A program made the position numbers and the translations under genes. A stretch of 64,000 bases of DNA from Verrucomicrobiales bacterium (GTDB taxonomy: Bacteria > Verrucomicrobiota > Verrucomicrobiia > Verrucomicrobiales > DEV007). The notes under the pieces were generated by a model. That model was not told the origin of the DNA. It made no database searches and saw only the letters and a program-made list of their open reading frames with translations. Positions 1 to 9,511 of this stretch are shown piece by piece. Location of the stretch: contig JAEUHI010000021.1 of assembly GCA_016795385.1 (NCBI GenBank), positions 29,874 through 93,873 on the forward strand, read 5' to 3'. Every line of letters begins with the position of its first letter. Position 1 is the stretch's first letter.

Positions 1-2
1 CG

Positions 3-863
3 ATCCCGCTGAGCCTCGGGCTGATCTTCCAAGCGCTCACGGCACGCACGAGCCGCCGCGACGCGCTCCTCCTGACGGTGGGAATCGCGTGCAGCTACAC
101 GATGATCTGGACGAATACAAAACCGGGTTTCCCCGACGCGGTCACGCATCTCGCGGCGGCGGTGCTGCTGCTTTCGCGAAAGGCCTGGCTCATCGTCGCG
201 ATGACGATCCTCGGCACGCTCAACGATGAACGTTTTGTCCTCGCGATTCCCTTCCTGATCCTGTGGCACGCGAGGACGGAATCGCTCGCCGCGATCCTCC
301 GGAGCTCGTGGAAGGAGGTCGCCGCGTTCGCGGTGGGACTTGGTATCGTCGTGCTCGTCCGCAACGCCCTGAAACACGGGATCATCGGACCGGGGATCCC
401 GGATCCCGAAGTCTACGAGGCGATCTCCGGCGTGCTCTCGCTGGAATCGTTGGCTCCGCTGAACGGGTGGAAGTCGTATCTGGTGAACGTGCTGACGAGC
501 TACCGGGCGCTCTGGCTGGTGATGCCCTTCGCGGTCTTCGCGCTGAAAGGAAGGATGGCGCGGGTGCTGTTTGGGGTGGGTTTGTCAGGCGTCTTGTTCG
601 CCTCGGGCAGTGTCGCCGATGTCAGCCGCAGCATCGGCTTCGCTTTTCCCGCCCTCGTTCTCGCGGCGGCGGGACTGCCTGCCGCCTCGGCCCGCGCGAC
701 GCGGATTTTGGGCGGGGCGGTGGCGCTCTGTCTCCTGACGCCGGCCTTCCACGTCGCGCCGGGTTCCTTCCTCTGGGGGCTCGAGATCCAGGTGGAGCGT
801 CCGCTGATCCTCTCGATCGTGCGGGCGAAGACGGGATGGGATATTCTGGATCTGGCCCGATGA
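3..863 (+). CDS. Polytopic membrane protein, 5' end outside window
   Basis: The frame is open to the left edge of the window, so the true start lies upstream and about 286 C-terminal residues are visible. The sequence is mostly hydrophobic, with about seven or eight likely membrane segments separated by short charged loops. I do not recognise the family. A GT-C type glycosyltransferase or a polymerase-like membrane protein would fit both the topology and the place at the head of a polysaccharide operon, but no catalytic motif is visible. Its TGA overlaps the ATG of the flippase gene (ATGA), so the two are probably translationally coupled. Confidence 0.6.
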   Translation: MPLSLGLIFQALTARTSRRDALLLTVGIACSYTMIWTNTKPGFPDAVTHLAAAVLLLSRKAWLIVAMTILGTLNDERFVLAIPFLILWHARTESLAAILRSSWKEVAAFAVGLGIVVLVRNALKHGIIGPGIPDPEVYEAISGVLSLESLAPLNGWKSYLVNVLTSYRALWLVMPFAVFALKGRMARVLFGVGLSGVLFASGSVADVSRSIGFAFPALVLAAAGLPAASARATRILGGAVALCLLTPAFHVAPGSFLWGLEIQVERPLILSIVRAKTGWDILDLAR

Positions 864-2407
864 CGAGACTCCGGAAAGCCCTCCGCGCCACCGTGGTCGT
901 CCAGTGTTTCAACTGGGCGAGCCTGCTGCTCTCGCTGGTGACGGTGCCGCTCTACCTTTCGTGGTTGGGCGAGGAACGCTACGGACTGTTCCTCACCGGT
1001 GTGGCTTTGGCAGGATACCTGATGTTCTCCGACGCGGGGATCACGTGGGCGTCGATGCTGCTGATCGCCGAAGCGAACGGGAAGGACGACCGCCCCGGCG
1101 TGGCCACGGTCTTCCGCACGAGTTTTCCCTTCGCCCTCCTGTCCTCGCTGCTGGTGGCGGTGGTCGTGGTGGGTACCTTCCTGATCCTGTCGCGTCCCGA
1201 GGTCGAGGCCGCGTGGTCGGATCATCCCGAGTTCCCCGGATTGCTCCTCGCGGTCGGGGCGACGGTGGTGGTGAGCCTGATCTTTTCACCATTTTACAAC
1301 CTCTTCATCGGTCTGCAGGAAACCGCGCTCGCGGCGATCTACCAAGGGAGCGGAAGGCTCATCGCCGCGCTCGCGACGCTCGCGCTGGCCGGGTGCGGAC
1401 TGCCGCTGGGATGGGTCTACTGCGGCAATATCGTGGGTCTGCTCCTCACCGGCTTCCTCGCCGCGATCCATTGCCGGAGGCGGCACCGGTGGGCCTTCGT
1501 GAATGGGCCGTTCTGGGATCGTGGACAGGTGAAACGGCAATTCCACACCGGGGTCTCGAGTCTCTTGATGCAATCGGGCACTGTCTTCATGGGATCGGCC
1601 CCGGTCCTCGCGGCGAGTGCCGGCGCGGGACCGCAGACCGTACCCTATCTGGCCATCCCCTTGACCCTCTTGAATGCACCGATCGGCATCCTCTCGAGCT
1701 TCAGCGCGAACCTGCAATCGGGTTATGGCGAAGCGATGGGTCGCGGCGAGAGCCGCTGGGTCGCGGAGACGGTGAATTTGCTGCTGCGGGGGGTGTTTCT
1801 CATTCTCGCCTGGCTGGGCTGCGGATGGTTTCTCCTCGCGGGCGCCTTTGTCGAGCAATGGACGCAGGGCCGTCTCGGGCTGACGCTGGTGATGGTGCTC
1901 AATGCCTTTCTCATCGCCGGCGCGGGCGCGGTGATCACGACGATGCGATACGGTCTGACCGGGATCAACCGTCACGGCCGAGCGGCGCTGGCGGAATGCC
2001 TCGGCGGTTTCCTCGCGCTGGCGGGAGGCATCCTCGTGGTGCGGCTTTTTGGATTCGCCTGGGTCGGTGCCGCGATCTTTCTTTCGATGGTGCTGGTGAC
2101 GGGCTGGCTTTATCCGCGGGAATTGAAACGCGCGCTGGGCGGTGGGGCGGTGTTTCCGAAGGCGCGGTTCTGGATCGCCTTGCTGGCGACGACCTCGCTC
2201 GCGGCGGGTGCGGGAGCAGCGGTGAAGTGGGCCATGACATCGCTGCCGGTTTGGTCGATGATCCTCGTCACGGGGACGGTGGTGACGGCGGTCTTTTTCG
2301 GATTGGCGCACCGGTGGCTGCCCGATGAAATGGAATTCGCGACGCGACGTCTCTTCGCCCGGTGGAGACGATCGGCCGCGCCCTTGCCGCCCGATGCGGC
2401 GACCTGA
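860..2407 (+). CDS. Oligosaccharide flippase-like membrane protein (MOP/Wzx type)
   Basis: This 515-residue protein is hydrophobic along almost its whole length, with about 12 to 14 membrane segments. It starts with a short basic amphipathic stretch (MTRLRKALRATVVVQ), then a first helix and an 'LGEERYGLFLT' loop. That layout is typical of the polysaccharide-transport (Wzx/RfbX) branch of the MOP exporter superfamily. The likely role is to flip lipid-linked repeat units across the inner membrane. I chose the ATG at 860 because it overlaps the upstream stop and because the longer frame before it is a shadow of the previous gene. The following gene starts 6 bp after its stop. Confidence 0.8.
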   Translation: MTRLRKALRATVVVQCFNWASLLLSLVTVPLYLSWLGEERYGLFLTGVALAGYLMFSDAGITWASMLLIAEANGKDDRPGVATVFRTSFPFALLSSLLVAVVVVGTFLILSRPEVEAAWSDHPEFPGLLLAVGATVVVSLIFSPFYNLFIGLQETALAAIYQGSGRLIAALATLALAGCGLPLGWVYCGNIVGLLLTGFLAAIHCRRRHRWAFVNGPFWDRGQVKRQFHTGVSSLLMQSGTVFMGSAPVLAASAGAGPQTVPYLAIPLTLLNAPIGILSSFSANLQSGYGEAMGRGESRWVAETVNLLLRGVFLILAWLGCGWFLLAGAFVEQWTQGRLGLTLVMVLNAFLIAGAGAVITTMRYGLTGINRHGRAALAECLGGFLALAGGILVVRLFGFAWVGAAIFLSMVLVTGWLYPRELKRALGGGAVFPKARFWIALLATTSLAAGAGAAVKWAMTSLPVWSMILVTGTVVTAVFFGLAHRWLPDEMEFATRRLFARWRRSAAPLPPDAAT

Positions 2408-2412
2408 TCGAG

Positions 2413-3276
2413 ATGAGTTTGAAATCCCATTTGAAAACCTTCGTGCCGGAGGGGCTCTGGCACTTCGCCGGATTCTGCAAACGGCTCCCGACCTACTGGC
2501 GTCTCGACCGCAGCGAGAATCTGCGGGTGCAGCAGGGCGTGCCGGGCCTGCCGCTTTTTGTCGCGCCGGATCTCCACGTCCAGATCCCGGAGAGCGTGAC
2601 GGCCTACATCTACTGGCGCGCCCATGCCTTCGAAGACGCGGACCTGTGGGCGGAAACGACCGATTTCCTGAAGCTGGCGGAGGGTTGCTCGCGCCTCATC
2701 GACATCGGGGCCCAGACCGGATTTTTCTCGGCGCTCTTCGCCCGCGCGCGGACCGCGCCGGTGTCGATCCTGTCGATGGAGCCGGATGCGCAGGTGCAGG
2801 CGATCCTCGCCCGGGCCAGGGTCCTGAACGGAGGCGATGGGATCGATTGGGAAATCCGCCACGAGGCGGTCTCCGATCACGAAGGCACGATCGGGATTCC
2901 GATCAGCAACAGGCCCTACGAAGCGGATCTCTCTGCCGGGGAGCCGGGCGATCTCATCACCGTGCCTTCGCGTTCGCTCACCGCGCTCATCGAATCGCTC
3001 GATTGGACGCCTGATCTGTTGAAGATCGACGTCGAGTCGTTCGAATACGAGATCCTCACGACCTCGGTGCCGGTGATCGAGCGGCTCCGACCCGCCCTGC
3101 ATCTTGAGGTGCACTGGGAGATCCTGCAACGACGCGGGCTCGATCCGATGGATTTCCTCGCACCGCTCGCGCGGATGGGCTATCGCGGGAACCGATCGGG
3201 CTATCGCACGCTGGAGGACTGGGCCGCCGCGGGCCGGAAGGAAGTGGTCTCGCGCCTTTCGCTGAAGGTGGGCTGA
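2413..3276 (+). CDS. FkbM family methyltransferase
   Basis: This 287-residue protein has a SAM-binding motif I at about residues 97-106 (LIDIGAQTGFF) and the FkbM hallmark 'LLKIDVESFEYEIL' at about residues 203-216. FkbM enzymes O-methylate sugars or other small acceptors, and in polysaccharide loci they usually modify sugar residues. The ATG at 2413 comes 5 bp after the flippase stop, and residues upstream of it in this frame overlap the flippase gene. It is the first of three FkbM genes in the operon. The three are diverged from one another, which suggests different acceptor positions. Confidence 0.85.
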   Translation: MSLKSHLKTFVPEGLWHFAGFCKRLPTYWRLDRSENLRVQQGVPGLPLFVAPDLHVQIPESVTAYIYWRAHAFEDADLWAETTDFLKLAEGCSRLIDIGAQTGFFSALFARARTAPVSILSMEPDAQVQAILARARVLNGGDGIDWEIRHEAVSDHEGTIGIPISNRPYEADLSAGEPGDLITVPSRSLTALIESLDWTPDLLKIDVESFEYEILTTSVPVIERLRPALHLEVHWEILQRRGLDPMDFLAPLARMGYRGNRSGYRTLEDWAAAGRKEVVSRLSLKVG

Positions 3277-3329
3277 GGAGGCATACTGATGTTCGTGGAC
3301 ACCTACCCAACGATTTCCCGCTGCTGACC

Positions 3330-4133
3330 ATGTCGCTCCGCTCTTCTCTTCTAGGTTTTCTCAAGGTCTGGCGTGAGGACCGTGCCTTCGCACGCCTCGG
3401 TCCCGGATCCGGGCGTTTGCTCGGGATGCATTATCGCGGACGGCTCGAAGCGAGATGCGGTTGGACGCCGAGGATGGAGACTCTGCGGATCGAGCATTTT
3501 TCACGGACGATCGAACTGACATTGTCAGCACCTTATCTGGGGGCCATGCAGGGCGTCTTTCTGGATCTGGAGTATGATTGCTCCGGCCTTTTCGAAACTC
3601 CTCCGCGCCGCATTCTGGATCTCGGAGCGAACATCGGAATGGGCGCGCTCACCTTGTCGTGCCAGTTTCCGGAAGCGGAATTCCTCTGCGTCGAGCCGGA
3701 TCCGAGAAATCTCGACCTCCTGAAGGCAAACCTGGACCGGAACGGAGTCGAGTCGAAGATCGTGCCGGCGGCGGTGGGATCGGCCGCGGGCACTCTGAGG
3801 CTGCGTTTCGACGCGGACCCTACCTGTTCGGCGCTCGAGACCTCACCGATGCACGATCTTGCCCACTCCACGGAGGTGAAGGTGATGACGGTGCCCGATC
3901 TACTGCGCGAGCGAGGATGGGATAGGGTCGATCTGATGAAAATCGACATCGAGGGCACGGAAGATCCGCTGCTCCTGGAAGAGAACGAATGGCTCGAGAA
4001 AGTGAACGCGATCATTCTGGAAATCCATCCGAACACGACCCCTGAAAGAATCGCGAACGGTCTCAGTGGTTTCGGGTTCTCGCTCCGCCGCCACGGGCAT
4101 GGCAGGGAACCGGTTTATCTGGCCACGCGCTGA
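3330..4133 (+). CDS. FkbM family methyltransferase
   Basis: This 267-residue protein has SAM motif I 'ILDLGANIGMGALTL' at about residues 92-106, an acidic strand end 'LCVEPDPRNLDLL', and the FkbM signature 'LMKIDIEGTEDPLL' at about residues 203-216. The C-terminus ends soon after the IHPN strand, as in compact FkbM proteins. It is separated from the upstream gene by 53 bp, one of the larger gaps in the operon. It probably methylates a sugar of the polymer encoded here; the acceptor cannot be read from the sequence. Confidence 0.85.
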   Translation: MSLRSSLLGFLKVWREDRAFARLGPGSGRLLGMHYRGRLEARCGWTPRMETLRIEHFSRTIELTLSAPYLGAMQGVFLDLEYDCSGLFETPPRRILDLGANIGMGALTLSCQFPEAEFLCVEPDPRNLDLLKANLDRNGVESKIVPAAVGSAAGTLRLRFDADPTCSALETSPMHDLAHSTEVKVMTVPDLLRERGWDRVDLMKIDIEGTEDPLLLEENEWLEKVNAIILEIHPNTTPERIANGLSGFGFSLRRHGHGREPVYLATR

Positions 4134-4148
4134 CACGCACCTCCGGGA

Positions 4149-5183
4149 ATGAAAATCCTCGTCATCGCTGATCCCAAATTGCCGATCCCTCCGTTGCACT
4201 ACGGTGGAGCGGAGCGGACCATCGCCTACCTCTGTGCCGAGTTGCAGCGGTGCGGACATGAAGTCGACCTGATCGCCGGTCCGGGGTCCCAACCTTACGG
4301 CGGTCGTCTTCTCGTCCATCATCTGCCGGGAAGAGGCCTGCCGGACCGGGCCTTCCGAAAACTGCTTTTCCAGGTCCGAACGCTCCCGTCGCTGCTCCGG
4401 GCTGATGTGATTCTCAATTTCGGACGGCTCGACTATCTGGAAACCGCGCTCCGTCTAAGGACTCCGATCGTGTGCTGTTTCCAGAATCCGCTGACTCAGG
4501 GCGAGCTGGACTGGGTCCTCAGACGCCGCCGCGACAAGGTCGCCTTTGTCGGGGTGAGTCATGCCCAGGTCGCGGGACTCGGACCATCCGAACTCATCTC
4601 AGTGGTTCACAATGCCACGGATGTGGAGCGCCTGTGCTTTTCCCCGAAACCCGGACCGGAGCCCTACCTCGCCTTCCTCGGGCGGATCACGGCCAACAAA
4701 GGAGCCGATACCGCTGTGAGCGTCGCCCGCCGCACCGGAATGAAGCTCCTGCTCGGAGGAAGCATTTCCGACGAACCGGGAGATCGGGAGTTTTTCGAGA
4801 GTGAGATCCGCCCCTCTCTGGGACCGTCGATCGAATGGTTGGGGCCTGTTGACGACGTGGCGAAGCAGGAACTGCTCTCGGGTGCCACGGCCCTCCTGTT
4901 TCCGATCCGTTGGCCCGAACCGTGCGCCCTCGTCATGTCCGAATCCCTCGCTTGTGGGACACCGGTCATCGCCCTGCGATGCGCCTCGACCCCCGAAGTG
5001 ATCGAACACGGCGTCACCGGATACCTCTGTGATTCCGAGGACGAAATGGTGGCGGCGGTGGGAGAGGTCTCGACGATCGATCGAAGCCTCTGTCGTCGTT
5101 CAGCCGAAGAACGCTTTTCTGTTGAAGCACTGACGCAGGGATATCTGAAGGCGATCGAATCCCTCCTCCGCGAACCTTCCTGA
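4149..5183 (+). CDS. Glycosyltransferase family 4
   Basis: This 344-residue protein has a GT-B fold. The N-terminal donor-side glycine region is 'PPLHYGGAERTIAYL' (about residues 13-27). The C-terminal half contains 'FLGRITANKGADTAV' and the GT4 E-x7-E motif 'EPCALVMSE' near residues 257-265, followed by 'ACGTPVIAL'. It should transfer a sugar from a nucleotide-sugar donor to the growing repeat unit at the inner face of the membrane. The start is 15 bp after the preceding stop. It is one of six GT4 genes in this cluster; donor and acceptor are unknown. Confidence 0.87.
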   Translation: MKILVIADPKLPIPPLHYGGAERTIAYLCAELQRCGHEVDLIAGPGSQPYGGRLLVHHLPGRGLPDRAFRKLLFQVRTLPSLLRADVILNFGRLDYLETALRLRTPIVCCFQNPLTQGELDWVLRRRRDKVAFVGVSHAQVAGLGPSELISVVHNATDVERLCFSPKPGPEPYLAFLGRITANKGADTAVSVARRTGMKLLLGGSISDEPGDREFFESEIRPSLGPSIEWLGPVDDVAKQELLSGATALLFPIRWPEPCALVMSESLACGTPVIALRCASTPEVIEHGVTGYLCDSEDEMVAAVGEVSTIDRSLCRRSAEERFSVEALTQGYLKAIESLLREPS

Positions 5184-5187
5184 ACGC

Positions 5188-6285
5188 GTGAAACATCTCC
5201 TCCACCTTCTCGCCGGGACGAACCGCGGCGGCTGCGAGGGCAACGCGATGTGCCTGATCCGCGAGTCGCCCGGGATCCGGCATCAGCTCCTCGTATTGGG
5301 CGAGCCAGGAGAAATGAGCGAGGCCTTCGCCGCGGTCGTTTCGCGGATCGACCACGCCGGCGTGCTGGGGCGCGGCGGTCGCGAGACGGTGCGGGTGATG
5401 GAGGAACTCATCGCCCGGGATGCTCCCGATGGCGTTGTCATCTGGCATGGCATGGTCTCCCTGCCCGAGATCCTGCACGCGCTGCGCGATTACCGGGGCC
5501 GTGTCCTCGTCCACGGAGGCAATCCGGTTTCCCACTCGGGTCTCATCGATGCCTGGTTCTGGCTGCGTGAGAAACGACTCGGCCGCCGAGCCGATCCCAC
5601 CTATGTCTGCTGCTCGCGCCATGTCGCGGATTCCTTCGCGAAGAGCCGCTACCTGCGTCGTTTCACCCGCACCGTCGTGCCGAACGGAGTGAATCCTCCG
5701 ACGGTGGCCCCGCACGTCCCGCGGGCCATCGGTGCGGGTGAGCCCTTCACGATCGGGATGGTGGCGAGGTTGGATCATATCAAGGATCATCCGGCGCTGC
5801 TGCGGGCTTTCGCGAGGCTGGTGGAGACGTGGCCGACGGCGCGGCTCGAGTTGGCAGGGGAGGGGGAGCGGCGGAGCGAGTTGGAATCGCTCGCCCGCGA
5901 ACTGGCGATCGAGGGTCAGGTGCGCTTTCTCGGGAACGTGGCCGATCCCTACGAGGTGATGGGTCATTGGGATCTCTTCGTTTACGCGACAACTTGGCGC
6001 GAGGGACTCGGCAACGCGCTGATCGAGGCGCTGCGGCTGGGACTGCCGTGTCTCGCCTTCGACGAGGGACCGGTGCGCGAGTTGCTCGGGACGGAGGAAG
6101 CCGGGGTGGTGGTGCCCACAGGTGACACGAATGCCCTGGCCGCGGCGATGCGGGATTTCGCGACCGATCTGCCACGACGCGAGCTGCTTTCCATCCAAGC
6201 GAGGGAGTGGGCGGGAGAACGGTTTTCGGGAGCCCGTTTCGCCTCGGGATATCGCGAACTTCTCGGGATGGAGGAAAAGACATGA
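5188..6285 (+). CDS. Glycosyltransferase family 4, GTG start
   Basis: This 365-residue protein begins with GTG (residues MKHLLHLLAG), four bases after the previous stop; no closer ATG fits the conserved N-terminus. The glycine-rich donor-side segment 'GTNRGGCEGNAMCL' is at about residues 10-23. The C-terminal domain carries 'MVARLDHIKDHPALL' and the E-x7-E element 'EGLGNALIE' at about 272-280. It is similar in style to the GT4 gene at 8405 of this operon. It probably adds one sugar of the repeat unit. Confidence 0.86.
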   Translation: MKHLLHLLAGTNRGGCEGNAMCLIRESPGIRHQLLVLGEPGEMSEAFAAVVSRIDHAGVLGRGGRETVRVMEELIARDAPDGVVIWHGMVSLPEILHALRDYRGRVLVHGGNPVSHSGLIDAWFWLREKRLGRRADPTYVCCSRHVADSFAKSRYLRRFTRTVVPNGVNPPTVAPHVPRAIGAGEPFTIGMVARLDHIKDHPALLRAFARLVETWPTARLELAGEGERRSELESLARELAIEGQVRFLGNVADPYEVMGHWDLFVYATTWREGLGNALIEALRLGLPCLAFDEGPVRELLGTEEAGVVVPTGDTNALAAAMRDFATDLPRRELLSIQAREWAGERFSGARFASGYRELLGMEEKT

Positions 6286-7487
6286 GCGTGGCCGTCCGGA
6301 ATCCCGACAGGGCGGCGGTGACCCGTCACCTCTGTGCGGTGGGCAGTGTCACGGACGTGAGCACTTGGAGTGGCATCCCTTTCCACTTTTGGGAAGAGTC
6401 GCGCCGGACCGGTTTCGCCACGGGCGCCTGCGAGGTCGATCTCGGGAAGCTGCGTCTGGCACGTCTGGTTTGGAATGCGGGCCGTCGCCTCCGTGGGCTC
6501 GCCACGGGAGGATTCCAATACTCCGGCTGGTTTCTCGACAAGCTCGAAGCCCAGATCCCCGCGGATCGCTGGCAGGACGAGATCATCACCTTCCACCAGC
6601 ATTTTCCCCGGACCCGCACGGTGGTCGCGCACGGAGGCGGTCTCAATCATTACCTCGATGCTCCCTTCGCCGCCCTCGCCACGGGGCGCGGTCTGGATCT
6701 GAAGCTGCCCGACGATGTGGTGAAACGCGCCCTCGAACTCGAGCGCGAGAACTACGCGGGGAGCAAGCGGGTTATCCTCATGGCACGATGGGCGGCCGAG
6801 GTGATGCGTGCCGAATGCGGGGTCGCCGAGGAAACGCTGCACGTGATCCTGCCGGGAGCGAACCTCAATCTCCCGGAGGACTGGGACTTCCCGGTGCCGG
6901 AAGGCCGGGCGGGGAAAGAGCGTCCTTTCACCCTCGGATTCGTCGGCAAGGATTGGCGGAGGAAAGGGTTGCCGCTCCTCATCGAAGTGATGGAAAACCT
7001 GCAACGCCGCGGCTGGAAAACGCGCGTGCTCGTGATCGGTGAGGCTCCCGCGGATCTGCGATCCGTGCCCGGGGTGGAGTTCGCGGGATATCTCGACAAA
7101 AGGACCTCGAACCGGGAGTTTCTCGAACGGCTCTCCGGTTGCGATGTCGGCTGTCTCTTCTCGGAGCGGGAGGCGCTCGGGATCTCGACGCTCGAATTCC
7201 TGAGGGCGGGCATCCCGGTGGCGGGCTTCGAGCACGAGGGCACGGCCGACACGATTCCCCCGGACGCGGGTTTCCGCCTGATGCGCGGTTCGTCCGCCGT
7301 AGAGATCGCGGATCGATTCGAGGAGTATTTGCAAGACGAGGCACGGCAGGCGGACTGCCGCGAGCGGAGCCGGCGGTGGTCGCCTCTCGTGACGTGGCGG
7401 CGGTGTCTCGAAGAGTTCGCGGAACTGTGGTCGACGGGCCGTGTCGCCGCTCCCGTGAGACCCTGGATGGGCCTCGACGCGCTTTGA
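6282..7487 (+). CDS. Glycosyltransferase (GT4-like)
   Basis: This 401-residue protein starts with an ATG that overlaps the previous TGA (ATGA). The N-terminal domain is less typical than its neighbours. The C-terminal half has 'GFVGKDWRRKGLPLLIEV' (about residues 211-228) and an E-x7-E-like stretch 'EALGISTLE' near residue 297, followed by 'RAGIPVAGF'. This supports a GT-B retaining transferase. It lies inside the polysaccharide operon between another GT4 and an FkbM gene. The acceptor is unknown. Confidence 0.8.
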   Translation: MSVAVRNPDRAAVTRHLCAVGSVTDVSTWSGIPFHFWEESRRTGFATGACEVDLGKLRLARLVWNAGRRLRGLATGGFQYSGWFLDKLEAQIPADRWQDEIITFHQHFPRTRTVVAHGGGLNHYLDAPFAALATGRGLDLKLPDDVVKRALELERENYAGSKRVILMARWAAEVMRAECGVAEETLHVILPGANLNLPEDWDFPVPEGRAGKERPFTLGFVGKDWRRKGLPLLIEVMENLQRRGWKTRVLVIGEAPADLRSVPGVEFAGYLDKRTSNREFLERLSGCDVGCLFSEREALGISTLEFLRAGIPVAGFEHEGTADTIPPDAGFRLMRGSSAVEIADRFEEYLQDEARQADCRERSRRWSPLVTWRRCLEEFAELWSTGRVAAPVRPWMGLDAL

Positions 7488-7493
7488 TTTCTC

Positions 7494-8405
7494 ATGCCTC
7501 TGCCACCCCATCTCGAATGGCTGCGGTGCCATCCCGTGACGCGGCGTCATCCCCTGCGCACGTGGGGGCGGTGGGTGTATTGGCAGATCCGTCAGCGCCT
7601 CACGAAGCGGCCGAAAACGATCACCTTGCGAAACGAGGCGCGTCTTTGCATTTATCCTCATGAAGGCCTCACCGGCTACTGGTATGTGGGGCGTCCCGAC
7701 CATGAAGCGATGGAGTTTCTCGCCCGCTACCTGAGGAAGGAGGACGTGGTCTATGACGTCGGGGCCAATGCCGGAGGATTCGCGGTCTTCGCGGCGAGTT
7801 TTGGATGCGAGGTGAATGCCTTCGAGCCCATCCCCGATACGTTCCGGCGCTTGGAGGAAAACGCCGCCTTGAATCGCCCGCACCATCGCATCGAGGCCCA
7901 TCCGCTCGCCCTCGGCGAAGCTCCCGGAACCCTCCGCATGACCGCCTCGCTCGGCACGGGAAACCGGGTCGTGACAGAGGATGAGTCCGGACCCTGTCTC
8001 TCCGTCGAGGTGACGACTCTCGATGCCTGGATCCAAGCCCGATCCCGGACCGGGCCGACCTTTCTGAAACTCGATGTCGAGGGACACGAGTTGGAGGTTC
8101 TGTTAGGGGCGGGTGAGGTCCTTGCCTCGCCGGCGCTGCGGGGCTTGCTCGTGGAAACCTTCCGCCCCCATAATTGGCAGCTTCCGAAACTAAGGCGCTT
8201 GGAGGATTTGCTGGAAAGCCATGGCTTTCTGCCCTACGCTTACGACCCCTGCGAAAACGCCTTGGTGTGGCTCGAAAAACCCGATGAGGGGGACGACGAC
8301 ACCCTTTATCTCAGGGATCCGGAGCAGGTGCGGACGCGTCTCGAAGGAGCCCGGGACGAAGCCGGGAATGGCGCAAGGAGAGAGGAGAAGAGCGCGACCG
8401 CCTGA
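7494..8405 (+). CDS. FkbM family methyltransferase
   Basis: This 303-residue protein has SAM motif I 'VYDVGANAGGFAVFAA' at about residues 85-100, 'NAFEPIPDTF' as the acidic second strand, and the FkbM signature 'FLKLDVEGHELEVLLGA' at about 189-205. It has an N-terminal extension of about 70 residues rich in Arg and Trp. The stop overlaps the start of the next glycosyltransferase. It is the third FkbM gene of the operon and the most typical of the three. It probably O-methylates a sugar in the exported polymer. Confidence 0.87.
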   Translation: MPLPPHLEWLRCHPVTRRHPLRTWGRWVYWQIRQRLTKRPKTITLRNEARLCIYPHEGLTGYWYVGRPDHEAMEFLARYLRKEDVVYDVGANAGGFAVFAASFGCEVNAFEPIPDTFRRLEENAALNRPHHRIEAHPLALGEAPGTLRMTASLGTGNRVVTEDESGPCLSVEVTTLDAWIQARSRTGPTFLKLDVEGHELEVLLGAGEVLASPALRGLLVETFRPHNWQLPKLRRLEDLLESHGFLPYAYDPCENALVWLEKPDEGDDDTLYLRDPEQVRTRLEGARDEAGNGARREEKSATA

Positions 8406-9511
8406 TGATGAAGATCCTGCACATACTCGCGACTCCGCGAGCGGAGGGGACTCCCAATCTTGTGCTTGATTGGCTCGCGACTGGAGAGCATGAGCAAGGG
8501 ATCTTTGTCATGCATTCCCAACCCGCCGACCTGACTGGACCCCTTCGCGCCGCCGCGAGTTGGTATGAGGAAGCGGATTTGTTTTCAAAGGGTTGGCGCC
8601 AGTTCACCGCGATTGCGAGACGTACCTACCGCGTCTGCCGCGAGCATCGTCCCGATGTCGTGATCTGTTGGCCGACGGGATTCGCGAACTGGGCCTGTCT
8701 CGGCGCGAGGCTGGCGGGGATCCGCCGGCTCCTCGTGCATGCGGGCAATCCGCCCAACCGCGGCCGGTCGGGCGACTGGGTGACGCGCTACGGACTCTGG
8801 CCGCTCGCACTGATGCGGGCCACGGTGCTGTGTTGTTCGGATTATGTCAGGGATGCCTATCGCTCGGTGCCGCTGATCCCGCGCGAGCTGCTGCAGACGG
8901 TGTGGAATTGCACCCGCGCCGGCGAGGTGCGTGAAAGGGCCTCGCGCCGGAGAGCGGAGCGGACGGCCGAACCAGGAATGTTTCAAGCGATCATGGTGGC
9001 CACGCTCGAGGCACACAAGGATCACGAGACCTTGCTGCGGGCCATTCCCGCGATCCTCGGAAGCGCGCCGGATTTCCGTCTGCGACTGGCGGGCGATGGC
9101 ACGCTGCGGCCGAAGCTCGAGGCCTTGGTCGGTGAACTCGGACTGAACGGGGTGGTGGAGTTTCTCGGGACGCGGAAAGATGTGCCGGAACTGCTCGGCG
9201 AAGCGGACTTCTTCGTTTTTTCCACCACGCCACAGGAGGGGCTCGGCTCCGTACTTTTCGAGGCCATGGCCGCCGGGCTGCCGATTCTCGCGAGCGATGT
9301 GCCGGCCTGTCGTGAGATTCTCGCGGGCGGCACCCATGGCACGCTCGTGCCGGCCGGAGATCCCGGGGCGTGGTCCGCGGCCATCCTGCGCGCGATGCAA
9401 TCGCCTCCCGAGCGGCCGCGTCTCGACGCCTCGAGCGACTTCGCCCTTTCCTTCACCGCCCGGCGCATGATGGATCGATACCTGAGCCACGTCCGCCCCG
9501 TCGCCGCATGA
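8405..9511 (+). CDS. Glycosyltransferase family 4
   Basis: This 368-residue GT-B enzyme starts MMKILHILATPRAEGTPNLV, with two possible adjacent ATG codons at 8405 and 8408. The first overlaps the preceding stop. The C-terminal domain contains 'MVATLEAHKDHETLLRA' and the E-x7-E motif 'EGLGSVLFE' at about residues 278-286, followed by 'AAGLPILAS'. Its stop overlaps the start of the polymerase-like membrane gene. It is probably a sugar transferase for the repeat unit. Confidence 0.86.
   Translation: MMKILHILATPRAEGTPNLVLDWLATGEHEQGIFVMHSQPADLTGPLRAAASWYEEADLFSKGWRQFTAIARRTYRVCREHRPDVVICWPTGFANWACLGARLAGIRRLLVHAGNPPNRGRSGDWVTRYGLWPLALMRATVLCCSDYVRDAYRSVPLIPRELLQTVWNCTRAGEVRERASRRRAERTAEPGMFQAIMVATLEAHKDHETLLRAIPAILGSAPDFRLRLAGDGTLRPKLEALVGELGLNGVVEFLGTRKDVPELLGEADFFVFSTTPQEGLGSVLFEAMAAGLPILASDVPACREILAGGTHGTLVPAGDPGAWSAAILRAMQSPPERPRLDASSDFALSFTARRMMDRYLSHVRPVAA

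Noticed and set aside
263..859. Long plus-strand frame upstream of the flippase ATG
   Set aside because: It overlaps the membrane-protein gene in another frame and reads as Arg/Gly-rich shadow text. The flippase begins with the conserved basic N-terminus at 860.
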